This document shows, piece after piece, positions 17,629 to 25,615 of a stretch of 44,253 nucleotides of DNA; the first letter of the stretch is position 1; each line of letters begins with the position of its first letter. The stretch is taken from the NCBI GenBank assembly GCA_014728145.1, contig WJMC01000087.1, forward strand, positions 1 to 44,253. Reading direction: 5' to 3'. The notes under the pieces are model-generated. The model saw nothing but the letters and a program-made list of their open reading frames with translations. It did not search any database and was not told the DNA's origin. A program made the position numbers and the translations under genes. The DNA comes from Candidatus Zixiibacteriota bacterium (lineage in GTDB: Bacteria > Zixibacteria > MSB-5A5 > JAABVY01).

Positions 17629-19047
17629 TTGCAGATTATTGTCGAGTTCATCTCCGGTGAAAACGTCGGCAGTCGCAAGAGGTTTTCCGGAGATTCGGTG
17701 CTGGTGGGAAGATCGGGAAATTGCGATCTGGTGCTTGATTCCGATGTCGTCTCTTACCAGCACTGCCGTATAAATATCAAAGGTGACGGGCTGTTTTTGA
17801 CCGATCTGGGATCATCCAACGGCACTTATGTCAATGAATCTCCCCATGATAAGGGCTATATTGCCTTCGGTGACCTGGTTCGTTTCGGAGAAGGCGGTCC
17901 CGAGGTCAAGATTACCTATACCGATGAATCCGCGCAACCTGGCAAGCGTGCCAAAACCGAGATGGTTCAGCATGCTGACACAGTGCTTGTCCTGGAAGTC
18001 TCCGGGGATAAAACTTATCGTTATCCGCCCGGCAAGATAATTGTCGGAAGGGAAGTCGATTGCGACCTTCCCCTGGATCACCTGATGGTTTCCCGCGCTC
18101 ATGCCGAAATCAATTTCCGTCCGCCCGAGCTGACTGTCCGTGACCTCAACTCCACCAATGGTACTTTCATCAATGGTAAAAAGATTGACAGCGCGCGTCT
18201 TACTGCCGGCGATGAAATCGTCTTCGGAGATAATGGTCCCGAAGTAACAGTCGATTTTGGAGGTGACGGCGCGGTTAGTATTAAAAAGAGCGGTCGCAAA
18301 CTGGCTCTGGTCGCAGTCTTCGTGATTATCGCTTTGATAGTGGCAGGAGGATATTTTGCGCTTTACCGGCCCTACACGGAAAAGCAGGAGGTCGAGAAGA
18401 AATCTCTCAATGAATATGTCGCCTGGAGGCTGAAAGATCTTTCTGCCCAGATGGGCGATCCGCAGGACGAGATCCCCTTGATTTTTGTCGAAAGTGTAGC
18501 CGGTTATGTCGAAAAATTCACAGGCAATCTGCGCAACTGGTTTTCGCGCTCAATGGAACGTGCCCGGCCACAGCTCGGTATGGTCCGCAGGCTCCTGCGC
18601 GGTGCAGGTCTGCCAGAGCATTTCGCCTGGCTGGCGTTTGTCGAATCCGGTTATGATACGACGGTTACCTCCCATGCCGGCGCGCGTGGTTTGTGGCAGT
18701 TTATGCCCGCAACCGCGAGACAATTTGGTTTAAGAGTGGATGGGTCAGTCGATGAACGTATCTACCCTAAAAAATCGACACAAGCCGCTTGTAAATATAT
18801 TAAACAGTTGTATAATTTGTATAACTCGTATATGCTGGCTATGGCCTCGTACAATACCGGGGAAGGCAGGGTAGCCCGTGCATTGCGCAGAATCGATGTG
18901 ATCGGTGAAAATCGTTTCTGGTACCTGGTTAAAAGCGATATGCTTCACAACGAGACCATGGGGTATGTACCCAAGATCATGGCGGTGATGATTATCGCCA
19001 CTGATCCCGAGAGGTTCGGCTTCGAGAACGAGGATAGCGAACGATGA
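17629..19047 (+). CDS. Membrane-anchored FHA-FHA-lytic transglycosylase
   Basis: This is a fusion of two phosphothreonine readers to a peptidoglycan-cutting enzyme. FHA1 (about residues 1-100) has VGRSGNCDLVLDS and SYQHCRI; FHA2 (about 120-215) has VGREVDCDLPLDH and SRAHAEI. Both keep the Gly-Arg and Ser-x-x-His binding residues. A transmembrane helix at about 224-246 follows. The C-terminal SLT domain (about 310-465) has the catalytic Glu339 in FVESGYD, GARGLWQFMPATARQFG and MLAMASYNTGEGRV, as in MltD-type transglycosylases. The topology implied is FHAs in the cytoplasm and the enzyme in the periplasm. TTG 17629 is the only start that keeps FHA1 whole; AGGTGTG lies upstream. It overlaps the kinase gene by 4 bases. 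It could open the cell's own wall for the injection machine under phosphorylation control. Confidence 0.92.
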   Translation: MQIIVEFISGENVGSRKRFSGDSVLVGRSGNCDLVLDSDVVSYQHCRINIKGDGLFLTDLGSSNGTYVNESPHDKGYIAFGDLVRFGEGGPEVKITYTDESAQPGKRAKTEMVQHADTVLVLEVSGDKTYRYPPGKIIVGREVDCDLPLDHLMVSRAHAEINFRPPELTVRDLNSTNGTFINGKKIDSARLTAGDEIVFGDNGPEVTVDFGGDGAVSIKKSGRKLALVAVFVIIALIVAGGYFALYRPYTEKQEVEKKSLNEYVAWRLKDLSAQMGDPQDEIPLIFVESVAGYVEKFTGNLRNWFSRSMERARPQLGMVRRLLRGAGLPEHFAWLAFVESGYDTTVTSHAGARGLWQFMPATARQFGLRVDGSVDERIYPKKSTQAACKYIKQLYNLYNSYMLAMASYNTGEGRVARALRRIDVIGENRFWYLVKSDMLHNETMGYVPKIMAVMIIATDPERFGFENEDSER

Positions 19048-21704
19048 GCCTGCGCAAGATAATCGACAACCAGTACGAAATCCTGAGGCGGATAAAAACC
19101 GGCGGTTTCGGCACGATCTATTACGGCTGGGATATTACGCTCGATCGACCTGTGGCTATCAAGGAGGTAGCACAGTCGCTTTTGGGTGATAAGCAGTACA
19201 TGGATATGTTTGTCGATGAAGCGCTCAACACGGCCCGCTTGAACCATCCTAATATAGTCCAGATTTACAGCCTGCGCAGGACATCCGAGAACAACCTGTA
19301 TATTATCATGCAGTTCGTCGAGGGTATTGACCTGCGTGACCTGATCGAATACTTCATTGAACGTGATGGCCGGGTGCCGGAGAACCTGGCTGTGTTTATT
19401 ATTGGCGAGATCTGCAAGGCACTCGAGTACGCCCATAACCTCAAAGACCGCAGGACCGGTCAGTCCCTGAATATCGTGCACCGCGACATATCACCATCAA
19501 ATATAATGCTGTCAGTCGAGGGCGCCGTCAATTTGATTGATTTCGGGATTGCCAAAGCGCGTCATCGGGTGGCCCAGAAAACCCAGACCGGATTTGTCAA
19601 GGGCAAGGTGGCATATCTTTCGCCTGAGCAACTGGAGGGCAGGGATGCTACCCGCCAGAGCGATATCTTCTCTCTGGGTACGGTTTTTTATGAACTTTTG
19701 ACCGGATGCCAGGCGTTTGTGGGAGACTCCGATTTTTCGATCATGAAGAATATCATGTCAGGAAGGATCGATTTCAGCAGGTTAAATGATCAGGACCTCA
19801 CCCCTGATTTACGCGAGATCGTCAAGAAGTCATTAGCGCGTGACACCGCAGATCGTTATAAAACTGCAAACGAGATGTATGTCGATTTATATGAACTGAC
19901 CCGCAAGCATTATCCGGGTGAACCGATGTCCGACCTGTCAAGGCTCGTGCATGAAATTCATATCGGCGAGGACACTGTACCGGGAAGCGAACCCTCTCTT
20001 CCGCAGCCTGAGGACGAGAAGTCGGATCAGCAGAATATCAAGACACAGGTTCTCTCGGCCGGGGACAATCCGTTCGCCGAGATATCCGAGCCAGAGCAAA
20101 AACCAAAACCGGAACCAAAACCAAAACCGGAGCCTGAAGCTTCTGAGAGCGATCATCCCAAACAGAAGCCATCAGAAACACCTTCGCAACCCGGACCGGG
20201 CGAGGAAGCTAAAACACAGATTTTTAATTCCGAAGAGGCTCGCACAGTCGTTCACGACACCTCCAGCGCTGAAGCGCGCACAGTTATTCACGACACCTCA
20301 CAAGCAGGAGCCAGATCCGGCCGCGGAGGGTTTAATTTCAATTCGATTGCCGCCAATTTTAAACGTATCGACAGCCGGGTCTGGATATATGCGGGCGGAT
20401 CGCTGGGAGTCTTGATTTTAATCCTGATTTTAGCGCTGTTGCTTCGGGGGGGCGGTGAAAGCGGACCTGTGGGAGATTATCGTGTCTGGATCAACAGCGC
20501 GCCCGAAGGTGCCGAGGTCTATTTGAATGATGAACTCTATGGTAAGACACCGCTTCAACTGGTCGAACTCGAGGATGGCGAGTATGATCTGCGTCTTCTC
20601 CATCCGGAGGCAGATCCGATTGATACGCAATTTGTACTGACTGAAGGTTCAGAGGTGACTTTTCCAAATTTTGTCCTCACGAGAGAAGTCTATGTCAATT
20701 CGATTCCACAGGGGGCAGAAGTTTATGTCAATTCCAGAGAAACCGATCTGATCACTCCAGCGCTTGTCGATGTGCCGATTATGGACAGCGTTAACATCAG
20801 GCTCGAGCATGAAAACAGTAAATATCCGGTCAAGCTTGCCGGTTTTGAGATCGAAAGCGGTGAATTTCAGGCGGATGATGACTATATATGGGAAAAGCAG
20901 TTTAACGAAGATGATGAACGCTGGGAACTGACCGGGCGATTCTTAAAAGAGATCACGATTTCATCCAAACCACAGGGCGCGGATGTCTTGATAGATGGGC
21001 GCGAAACCCCGATTGGACAAACACCGGGCAAGATGATGATCCCGTTCGGATCGTCAAAACTGACCCTGGTAAAAGCAGGTTTTGAAACCAAGGTCAGAAC
21101 CGTCAACATCGCTTCGGATTTTAAGGGCTCATTGTTTTACGAGATGTTTCGCCAGGTAAAAATCAGCGCGGTTGATAAGAGTGATCCCGATGGTCCCGAT
21201 CTGAAAGCGACTGTCTACAAGATCGAAAGCGAAGGCAAGGTCTCACAGGTCAATGAGAAAACACCCTCTCAGATGCTTCTTTCCGGGGTCGAGCACAGGA
21301 TCTACCTGGCTAAAGACGGCTACCGTGATACGAGCCTGATTATCGGGGTCAACCAGAATGAGCTGGTGGCGAAGATGACTTCCAAAAGCGAAACTCAAGC
21401 GTCCGATCAACCAGTTGTCAGAAAACCAGAGGAAGATAAGGACAAGGCGCAATTACTGTTTATCTTTACCGATAGAAAAAGCAAGGAGCCCCTTGAAGGT
21501 GTCGATGTCGTGGCGGAAGAAAAGGATACTCGCGAACGGATTTTGCTGGGTAGTACTAATTCGGAGGGACGTCTCGAAGTCAGGCTGGCGGAAGGTAAAT
21601 ACAAGTTTATCGCCAACAAAGACGGCTACCGCGAATGGGATGATGGTGAAAAAATCAGTAAAGGGAAAAATTATAAATACAAAAAGAAGCTGAGAAGAGA
21701 TTAA
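19044..21704 (+). CDS. Transmembrane Ser/Thr protein kinase with PEGA repeats
   Basis: This is a Hanks-type kinase. The kinase domain at about residues 8-275 has the glycine loop TGGFGTIYYG, catalytic Lys40 (VAIKEV), HRDISPSN with Asp148, DFG at 166-168 and the activation-segment threonines in KTQTGFVKG. It is an RD kinase, the class usually activated by loop phosphorylation. A disordered Pro/Glu/Lys linker (about 310-440) holds four similar threonine sites, KTQVL (T334), KTQIF (T391), RTVVHD (T401) and RTVIHD (T413). A transmembrane helix at about 446-467 leads to three PEGA-type repeats (from about 479, 548 and 635) and a C-terminal carboxypeptidase-regulatory-like beta domain (about 802-880), all predicted periplasmic. 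It is the likely writer for the FHA proteins around it and is translationally coupled to both neighbours. Confidence 0.95.
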   Translation: MSLRKIIDNQYEILRRIKTGGFGTIYYGWDITLDRPVAIKEVAQSLLGDKQYMDMFVDEALNTARLNHPNIVQIYSLRRTSENNLYIIMQFVEGIDLRDLIEYFIERDGRVPENLAVFIIGEICKALEYAHNLKDRRTGQSLNIVHRDISPSNIMLSVEGAVNLIDFGIAKARHRVAQKTQTGFVKGKVAYLSPEQLEGRDATRQSDIFSLGTVFYELLTGCQAFVGDSDFSIMKNIMSGRIDFSRLNDQDLTPDLREIVKKSLARDTADRYKTANEMYVDLYELTRKHYPGEPMSDLSRLVHEIHIGEDTVPGSEPSLPQPEDEKSDQQNIKTQVLSAGDNPFAEISEPEQKPKPEPKPKPEPEASESDHPKQKPSETPSQPGPGEEAKTQIFNSEEARTVVHDTSSAEARTVIHDTSQAGARSGRGGFNFNSIAANFKRIDSRVWIYAGGSLGVLILILILALLLRGGGESGPVGDYRVWINSAPEGAEVYLNDELYGKTPLQLVELEDGEYDLRLLHPEADPIDTQFVLTEGSEVTFPNFVLTREVYVNSIPQGAEVYVNSRETDLITPALVDVPIMDSVNIRLEHENSKYPVKLAGFEIESGEFQADDDYIWEKQFNEDDERWELTGRFLKEITISSKPQGADVLIDGRETPIGQTPGKMMIPFGSSKLTLVKAGFETKVRTVNIASDFKGSLFYEMFRQVKISAVDKSDPDGPDLKATVYKIESEGKVSQVNEKTPSQMLLSGVEHRIYLAKDGYRDTSLIIGVNQNELVAKMTSKSETQASDQPVVRKPEEDKDKAQLLFIFTDRKSKEPLEGVDVVAEEKDTRERILLGSTNSEGRLEVRLAEGKYKFIANKDGYREWDDGEKISKGKNYKYKKKLRRD

Positions 21705-23035
21705 TGCCGAAGATAATTTTGCAAAAAGACGGCAGTATAGTCAACACTTTTGATTTTCCCGGTCGCGAGGAAATCAGTGTCGGGAGCTCATCCGGTTGTG
21801 ATGTCCCGATAGAAGATCCCGCTCTGGCATCGGAGCAGGCCAAAATAATATTGCGAAAGGATGGTTTCTACCTCCAGCTCGTGACCCATATACCAGCGGT
21901 CTTTGTGACTGGCGAAAGAGTCGAGGGGGAGGTTAAGCTCGAGGATGGCGATACGATCAATATCGAGGAATACGATCTGGTCCTCAATGTCCTTGATGAT
22001 GAGCTGGAGAAGATCGCTGACGCAGAACCCCGCCAGGAAAAACCGGTAGAAACAGAAGAACAAGAAAAGACGGAAGATTCCCAAAAGTCTGATGAAGAGA
22101 TTTCGATTGAAAAAGATGAATTGAAACCTGATAAGTTAGAAGAAAAACCGGCAGAAGATCAAGTTGAATCCTCAACTGAGAAAGTCCCTGAAACAGGACC
22201 TGAGGAAACAGCCGAAGTTAAACAGGATGAGGATGGGCCGGATGTCCCGGATGAGAAAGTACGGGTTGAGAAAACCGAGGAGTATCATACTCCGGAAGAG
22301 CCGGCGAAAAGCGAGGATGAGCCAGATAAAGTAGAAAAAGCGGTCGATAAAGCTATTGAAAAGGAAGAACCGCGCAAACCGACTCTTGAACCACGCAAAC
22401 CGACGATCGCTCCGCAAAAACAGGAACAGCCGATCGAGTCGGCAGAAAAAGTATCTGATGCGCCTGCTGAATCCGCTCACAAGACCAAGGTGCTGGATGC
22501 CGGGGATACCCCCGATGAGTCTGCTCATAAGAAACCTGAACCACAGCCTTTGAAACCTGATGAGGAAGATATGTGGCTGGTGGTGATCTCCGGACCATTA
22601 CAGGATCACAGGTTCAAGCTGATTAAGGGGCCTAACAGAATTGGCCGAGACCGCCAGAAAAATGATATAATCGTCCGCCTTGACCGCAAGGGTGAAGTTG
22701 ACACCTCGATCTCGCGAGAACACGCGGTTGTCGACTACACGGATGGAGTTTTCTACCTGAGCGATACAAAAAGCCAGATGCGTACTAAACTCAACGATCG
22801 TACGATCTCCACCGATGAGGTCCTTCCACTCAAGGAGGGCGACCTGATCGAGATATCCTCGGTGCGCGAGAGCACAGTATTCAAATTGGTGTCCGAGAAA
22901 AACATCGATGCTCCGGTAGCAAAGATAAAAATTGACGCGATTTCACCGGAGAAGTTACAGCGGTATCTGCCGTATATACTTGTCGGCGTGGGATTGCTGG
23001 TGATAATATTGATATTAATTTTGATTCTAAAGTGA
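21704..23035 (+). CDS. Tail-anchored double-FHA protein
   Basis: The N-terminal FHA-like fold (about residues 1-100) is degenerate: VGSSSGCDVPIED lacks the Arg, and ASEQAKI replaces Ser-x-x-His. A long acidic linker rich in Glu, Lys and Pro (about 105-285) includes AHKTKVLDAGD, with T261, nearly repeating a segment of the kinase linker (KTQVLSAGD). The second FHA, at about 288-400, is intact, with IGRDRQKNDIIV and SISREHAVV. The protein ends in a hydrophobic helix (LPYILVGVGLLVIILILILI) followed by one Lys, so it should be tail-anchored with everything else in the cytoplasm. TAATG links it to the kinase gene. It is probably a membrane scaffold that brings the kinase, the phosphatase and an FHA-bound partner together. 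Confidence 0.9.
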   Translation: MPKIILQKDGSIVNTFDFPGREEISVGSSSGCDVPIEDPALASEQAKIILRKDGFYLQLVTHIPAVFVTGERVEGEVKLEDGDTINIEEYDLVLNVLDDELEKIADAEPRQEKPVETEEQEKTEDSQKSDEEISIEKDELKPDKLEEKPAEDQVESSTEKVPETGPEETAEVKQDEDGPDVPDEKVRVEKTEEYHTPEEPAKSEDEPDKVEKAVDKAIEKEEPRKPTLEPRKPTIAPQKQEQPIESAEKVSDAPAESAHKTKVLDAGDTPDESAHKKPEPQPLKPDEEDMWLVVISGPLQDHRFKLIKGPNRIGRDRQKNDIIVRLDRKGEVDTSISREHAVVDYTDGVFYLSDTKSQMRTKLNDRTISTDEVLPLKEGDLIEISSVRESTVFKLVSEKNIDAPVAKIKIDAISPEKLQRYLPYILVGVGLLVIILILILILK

Positions 23036-23042
23036 TATTGCC

Positions 23043-24440
23043 GTGAAAATTGAATTTACCGCATTGACCGATGTCGGTCGGGTCAGGGAACTGAACGAAG
23101 ATAATTTCAGGCTTTTGCCGGAAAATGATCTGGCAGTTGTTTGCGATGGAATGGGTGGGCATGCGGCCGGGGAAGTTGCTTCCGAGCTGGCAGTTGAGAC
23201 AATTGGAGATGTGATCGCGGATTCATCTCAGTTGACTGATCCCCCGGATTCTCTGAAACTCGATAAAGGATTTTCGAAGTCCGGCCGTAAGATGGTGCAC
23301 GCGATTCGCCTGGCCAGTCGCAGAATTTATCTCAAGTCTGTGCGCAATGAGGAGATGCGGGGGATGGGTACCACGGTTGTCACCACTCTATTCGAGAACG
23401 ATAGCGTGATTATCTGTCATGTCGGAGACAGCAGGGTATACAGGTTCCGCAACGGCAATCTCGAACAACTCACCATGGATCATTCCTGGGTCAATGAACT
23501 GATCAACTCGAAACAATTAACTGAAGAAGAATCCAAGAGTTTTGTGTCCAAGAACGTGATCACCCGCGCGCTGGGGACAAGAGAAGATGTCAAGGTGGAT
23601 ATTCGTCAGGACAATACCTGCGATGGAGATATCTACCTGCTCTGTTCTGATGGTTTATGCGGATTCGTTTCCGATGGAGATATTCTCGCGGTCATGTCAG
23701 ACAACGGTCTCTCATTGGATCAGATGGCGCAAAAGCTTGTTGACATGGCCAACCAGGCGGGAGGTGAGGACAATATTACAGTTGCCCTGGCGAGGATTAC
23801 TGATCATGTTAACTGTGATGAAATCGACAAAAACTTCTCCCGCCAGACGGTCGATGTCGAATCTGATGCTGAACTGGAACATGAAAACGACGTCATTAAG
23901 AAGCTTTTCGATTCCAATCGATCTTCAGGAGAGCAAGTGACCGCGCGTGTGGATACAAGGCCTCTTAAGGTCCCGTCGAGAAGACGTTTTCGGTTTGGAT
24001 GGCTTTTACTCGTCTTGATTCTGATTGCCGGTGGGGTGGGTGCATGGGCTTACCTGAATGATTACAGGGACTTTCAATATACTGTCGATGGGTGGATAGA
24101 TGATGTCCGGCAGGTGATTTCCGGTCAAGAGGAACAAAAACCTGCACCTTCCGAAATTGTCGATGTGCCCCGCGGGACCGCCTACCTCAGGATCGGGGAC
24201 TTTCCGGATTCACTTCTGGGGTTAATCCTGTACGTCGATATGGTTCCACAGGGGTCGGTAAGACAGTATTTGAGTGAACGTCTGGGTCTCGATCCGGGAA
24301 TGCATACACTTCAACTCAAAGACGGGAATGACTCGCTTTATGCCAGCCTGAGGCAGGTTTTCGACAGCGGACAGGTCTTTCTCGACTACTCTGATTTTAA
24401 TTTTGTGCAACAAAAAAGCCCGCCTGAATTCGTGGAATAG
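23043..24440 (+). CDS. Transmembrane PP2C-type Ser/Thr phosphatase
   Basis: This is the eraser partner of the upstream kinase. Residues about 1-255 carry the PP2C/PPM motifs in order: GRVRELNEDNFR, VVCDGMGGHAAGEVAS, GMGTTVVT, HVGDSRVYRFR, LTMDHSWV, LLCSDGLCGFV and GGEDNITVAL; the metal-binding aspartates are all present. A linker leads to a transmembrane helix at about 321-341 (GWLLLVLILIAGGVGAWAYL). The periplasmic tail (about 375-460) has a PEGA-like look (AYLRIGDFPDSLLGLILYVD, then GLDPGMHTLQLKDG). GTG 23043 is the start that fits the conserved N-terminus; its Shine-Dalgarno is weak. It is the last gene of the operon. In type VI secretion PppA counteracts PpkA in the same way. Confidence 0.95.
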   Translation: MKIEFTALTDVGRVRELNEDNFRLLPENDLAVVCDGMGGHAAGEVASELAVETIGDVIADSSQLTDPPDSLKLDKGFSKSGRKMVHAIRLASRRIYLKSVRNEEMRGMGTTVVTTLFENDSVIICHVGDSRVYRFRNGNLEQLTMDHSWVNELINSKQLTEEESKSFVSKNVITRALGTREDVKVDIRQDNTCDGDIYLLCSDGLCGFVSDGDILAVMSDNGLSLDQMAQKLVDMANQAGGEDNITVALARITDHVNCDEIDKNFSRQTVDVESDAELEHENDVIKKLFDSNRSSGEQVTARVDTRPLKVPSRRRFRFGWLLLVLILIAGGVGAWAYLNDYRDFQYTVDGWIDDVRQVISGQEEQKPAPSEIVDVPRGTAYLRIGDFPDSLLGLILYVDMVPQGSVRQYLSERLGLDPGMHTLQLKDGNDSLYASLRQVFDSGQVFLDYSDFNFVQQKSPPEFVE

Positions 24441-24448
24441 ACGGGCTT
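24412..24448 (-). terminator. Intrinsic terminator of the rplS operon, inside the end of the phosphatase gene
   Basis: AAGCCCG (24416-24422) and CGGGCTT (24442-24448) form a 7-bp stem. Read on the minus strand the hairpin is followed directly by six T residues (24417-24412), as expected for termination downstream of rplS, whose stop is at 24468. On the plus strand no T-run follows, so it should not end the injection-system operon efficiently. The left arm and T-run lie within the last codons of the convergent PP2C gene. Confidence 0.75.
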
Positions 24449-24467
24449 AAAATCAATCTGTAAACAG

Positions 24468-24848
24468 CTATTTTTTCGCGCCTTTTTTCCCCTTGGGAGC
24501 TTTATCTTCTTTTTTCTCGGCGATGCGGGCCTGTTTACCGGTCAGGTTGCGCAGATAGTACAATTTGGCACGGCGCACTCTTCCGCGACGGGTCCGCTCA
24601 ATTTTGGTCACGTTGGGTGAATGAAGCGGGAACACTCTTTCGACCGCAACACCCGAGGAAACCTTGCGAACAGTGAATGATTCATTTAATCCGCTGCCAC
24701 GCTTTTTGATAACCGTTCCCTGGAATATCTGGATTCTTTCCTTGTCGCCCTCTTTGATACGCACATGAACTTTAACCGTATCGCCGGGGGAGAACCGGGA
24801 GACTTTCGGTTTTTTATATTCACTCTCTATCTTCGACAATAAATCCAT
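24468..24848 (-). CDS. rplS: 50S ribosomal protein L19
   Basis: L19 sits at the 30S-50S interface of the ribosome. The 126-residue product has the standard core: [55 protein letters not shown] and [20 protein letters not shown]. The C-terminal tail is Lys-rich ([15 protein letters not shown]), slightly longer than in model bacteria. GGAGGT lies at good spacing before ATG 24848. It is the last gene of the rpsP-khpA-rimM-trmD-rplS string, 20 bases after trmD, and is followed by an intrinsic terminator. Confidence 0.98.
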   Translation of the reverse strand: MDLLSKIESEYKKPKVSRFSPGDTVKVHVRIKEGDKERIQIFQGTVIKKRGSGLNESFTVRKVSSGVAVERVFPLHSPNVTKIERTRRGRVRRAKLYYLRNLTGKQARIAEKKEDKAPKGKKGAKK

Positions 24849-24868
24849 AGCAGACCTCCAACAGTATA

Positions 24869-25615
24869 TTAGAAATTGTTTTCTTCCTGTTTTATTTCGT
24901 CTAATAATTTCTCATCTTCAGCGTTCAACTCGACCTTTTCCAGAATCTCGGGTCGCTGTAACAATGTCTTTCTCAAAGCCTCTTTGCGCCTGAATACCCG
25001 GATCTTTTCATGATGACCGGAAACCAGCACCTCCGGAACTTTCAGGTCGCGGTAAACCTGGGGCTGGGTGTAGACCGGGTAACCCAGTATATCCCAGCTG
25101 TAAGAGTCATCTTCGGCCGCCTCGAGTTTGCCCATATAGCCCGGCTTCAATCGGCTGACCGCCTCGGTTATCACCAGGGCCGCAACCTCCCCGCCGGAGA
25201 GGACATAATCGCCGATAGAAACTTCCTCTATCGGGTAGAGCTTCTTGAGACGTTCATCGACTCCCTTATATCTTCCGCAGATTATAATCAAAAATTCTTC
25301 CCGCGCCAGCTTTTCCGCAAATTTTTGGTCAAATTTTTTTCCTGAAGCTGATGTCAGCATAATCCTGGCCCGATTCTTATCTCCTGTTTTTAGCAGTTGA
25401 CTTAAAGCCATATCGATCGGTTCCGGTTTCATGACCATTCCGGCGCCACCTCCGAACGGGGTGTCATCGACCGTTTTATGCTTGTCGGTTGCGAAGTCGC
25501 GGATGTCGATCGTGTCGATTTCTATGATTCCAGCCTCACGTGCCTTGCCCAGAAGGCTGGCCTTGACCGCGTTTTCGATGATCTCCGGAAAAATGGTCAG
25601 GATTTCGAATTTCAT
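24869..25615 (-). CDS. trmD: tRNA (guanine-N1)-methyltransferase
   Basis: TrmD makes m1G37 in tRNAs, using S-adenosylmethionine bound in a trefoil knot, which prevents +1 frameshifting. The 248-residue sequence shows [18 protein letters not shown] near residue 50, [16 protein letters not shown] near 112 and the knot signature [20 protein letters not shown] near 132, all conserved family features. The start at 25615 overlaps the rimM stop by 4 bases. The order rimM-trmD-rplS is the common bacterial arrangement. Confidence 0.98.
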   Translation of the reverse strand: MKFEILTIFPEIIENAVKASLLGKAREAGIIEIDTIDIRDFATDKHKTVDDTPFGGGAGMVMKPEPIDMALSQLLKTGDKNRARIMLTSASGKKFDQKFAEKLAREEFLIIICGRYKGVDERLKKLYPIEEVSIGDYVLSGGEVAALVITEAVSRLKPGYMGKLEAAEDDSYSWDILGYPVYTQPQVYRDLKVPEVLVSGHHEKIRVFRRKEALRKTLLQRPEILEKVELNAEDEKLLDEIKQEENNF

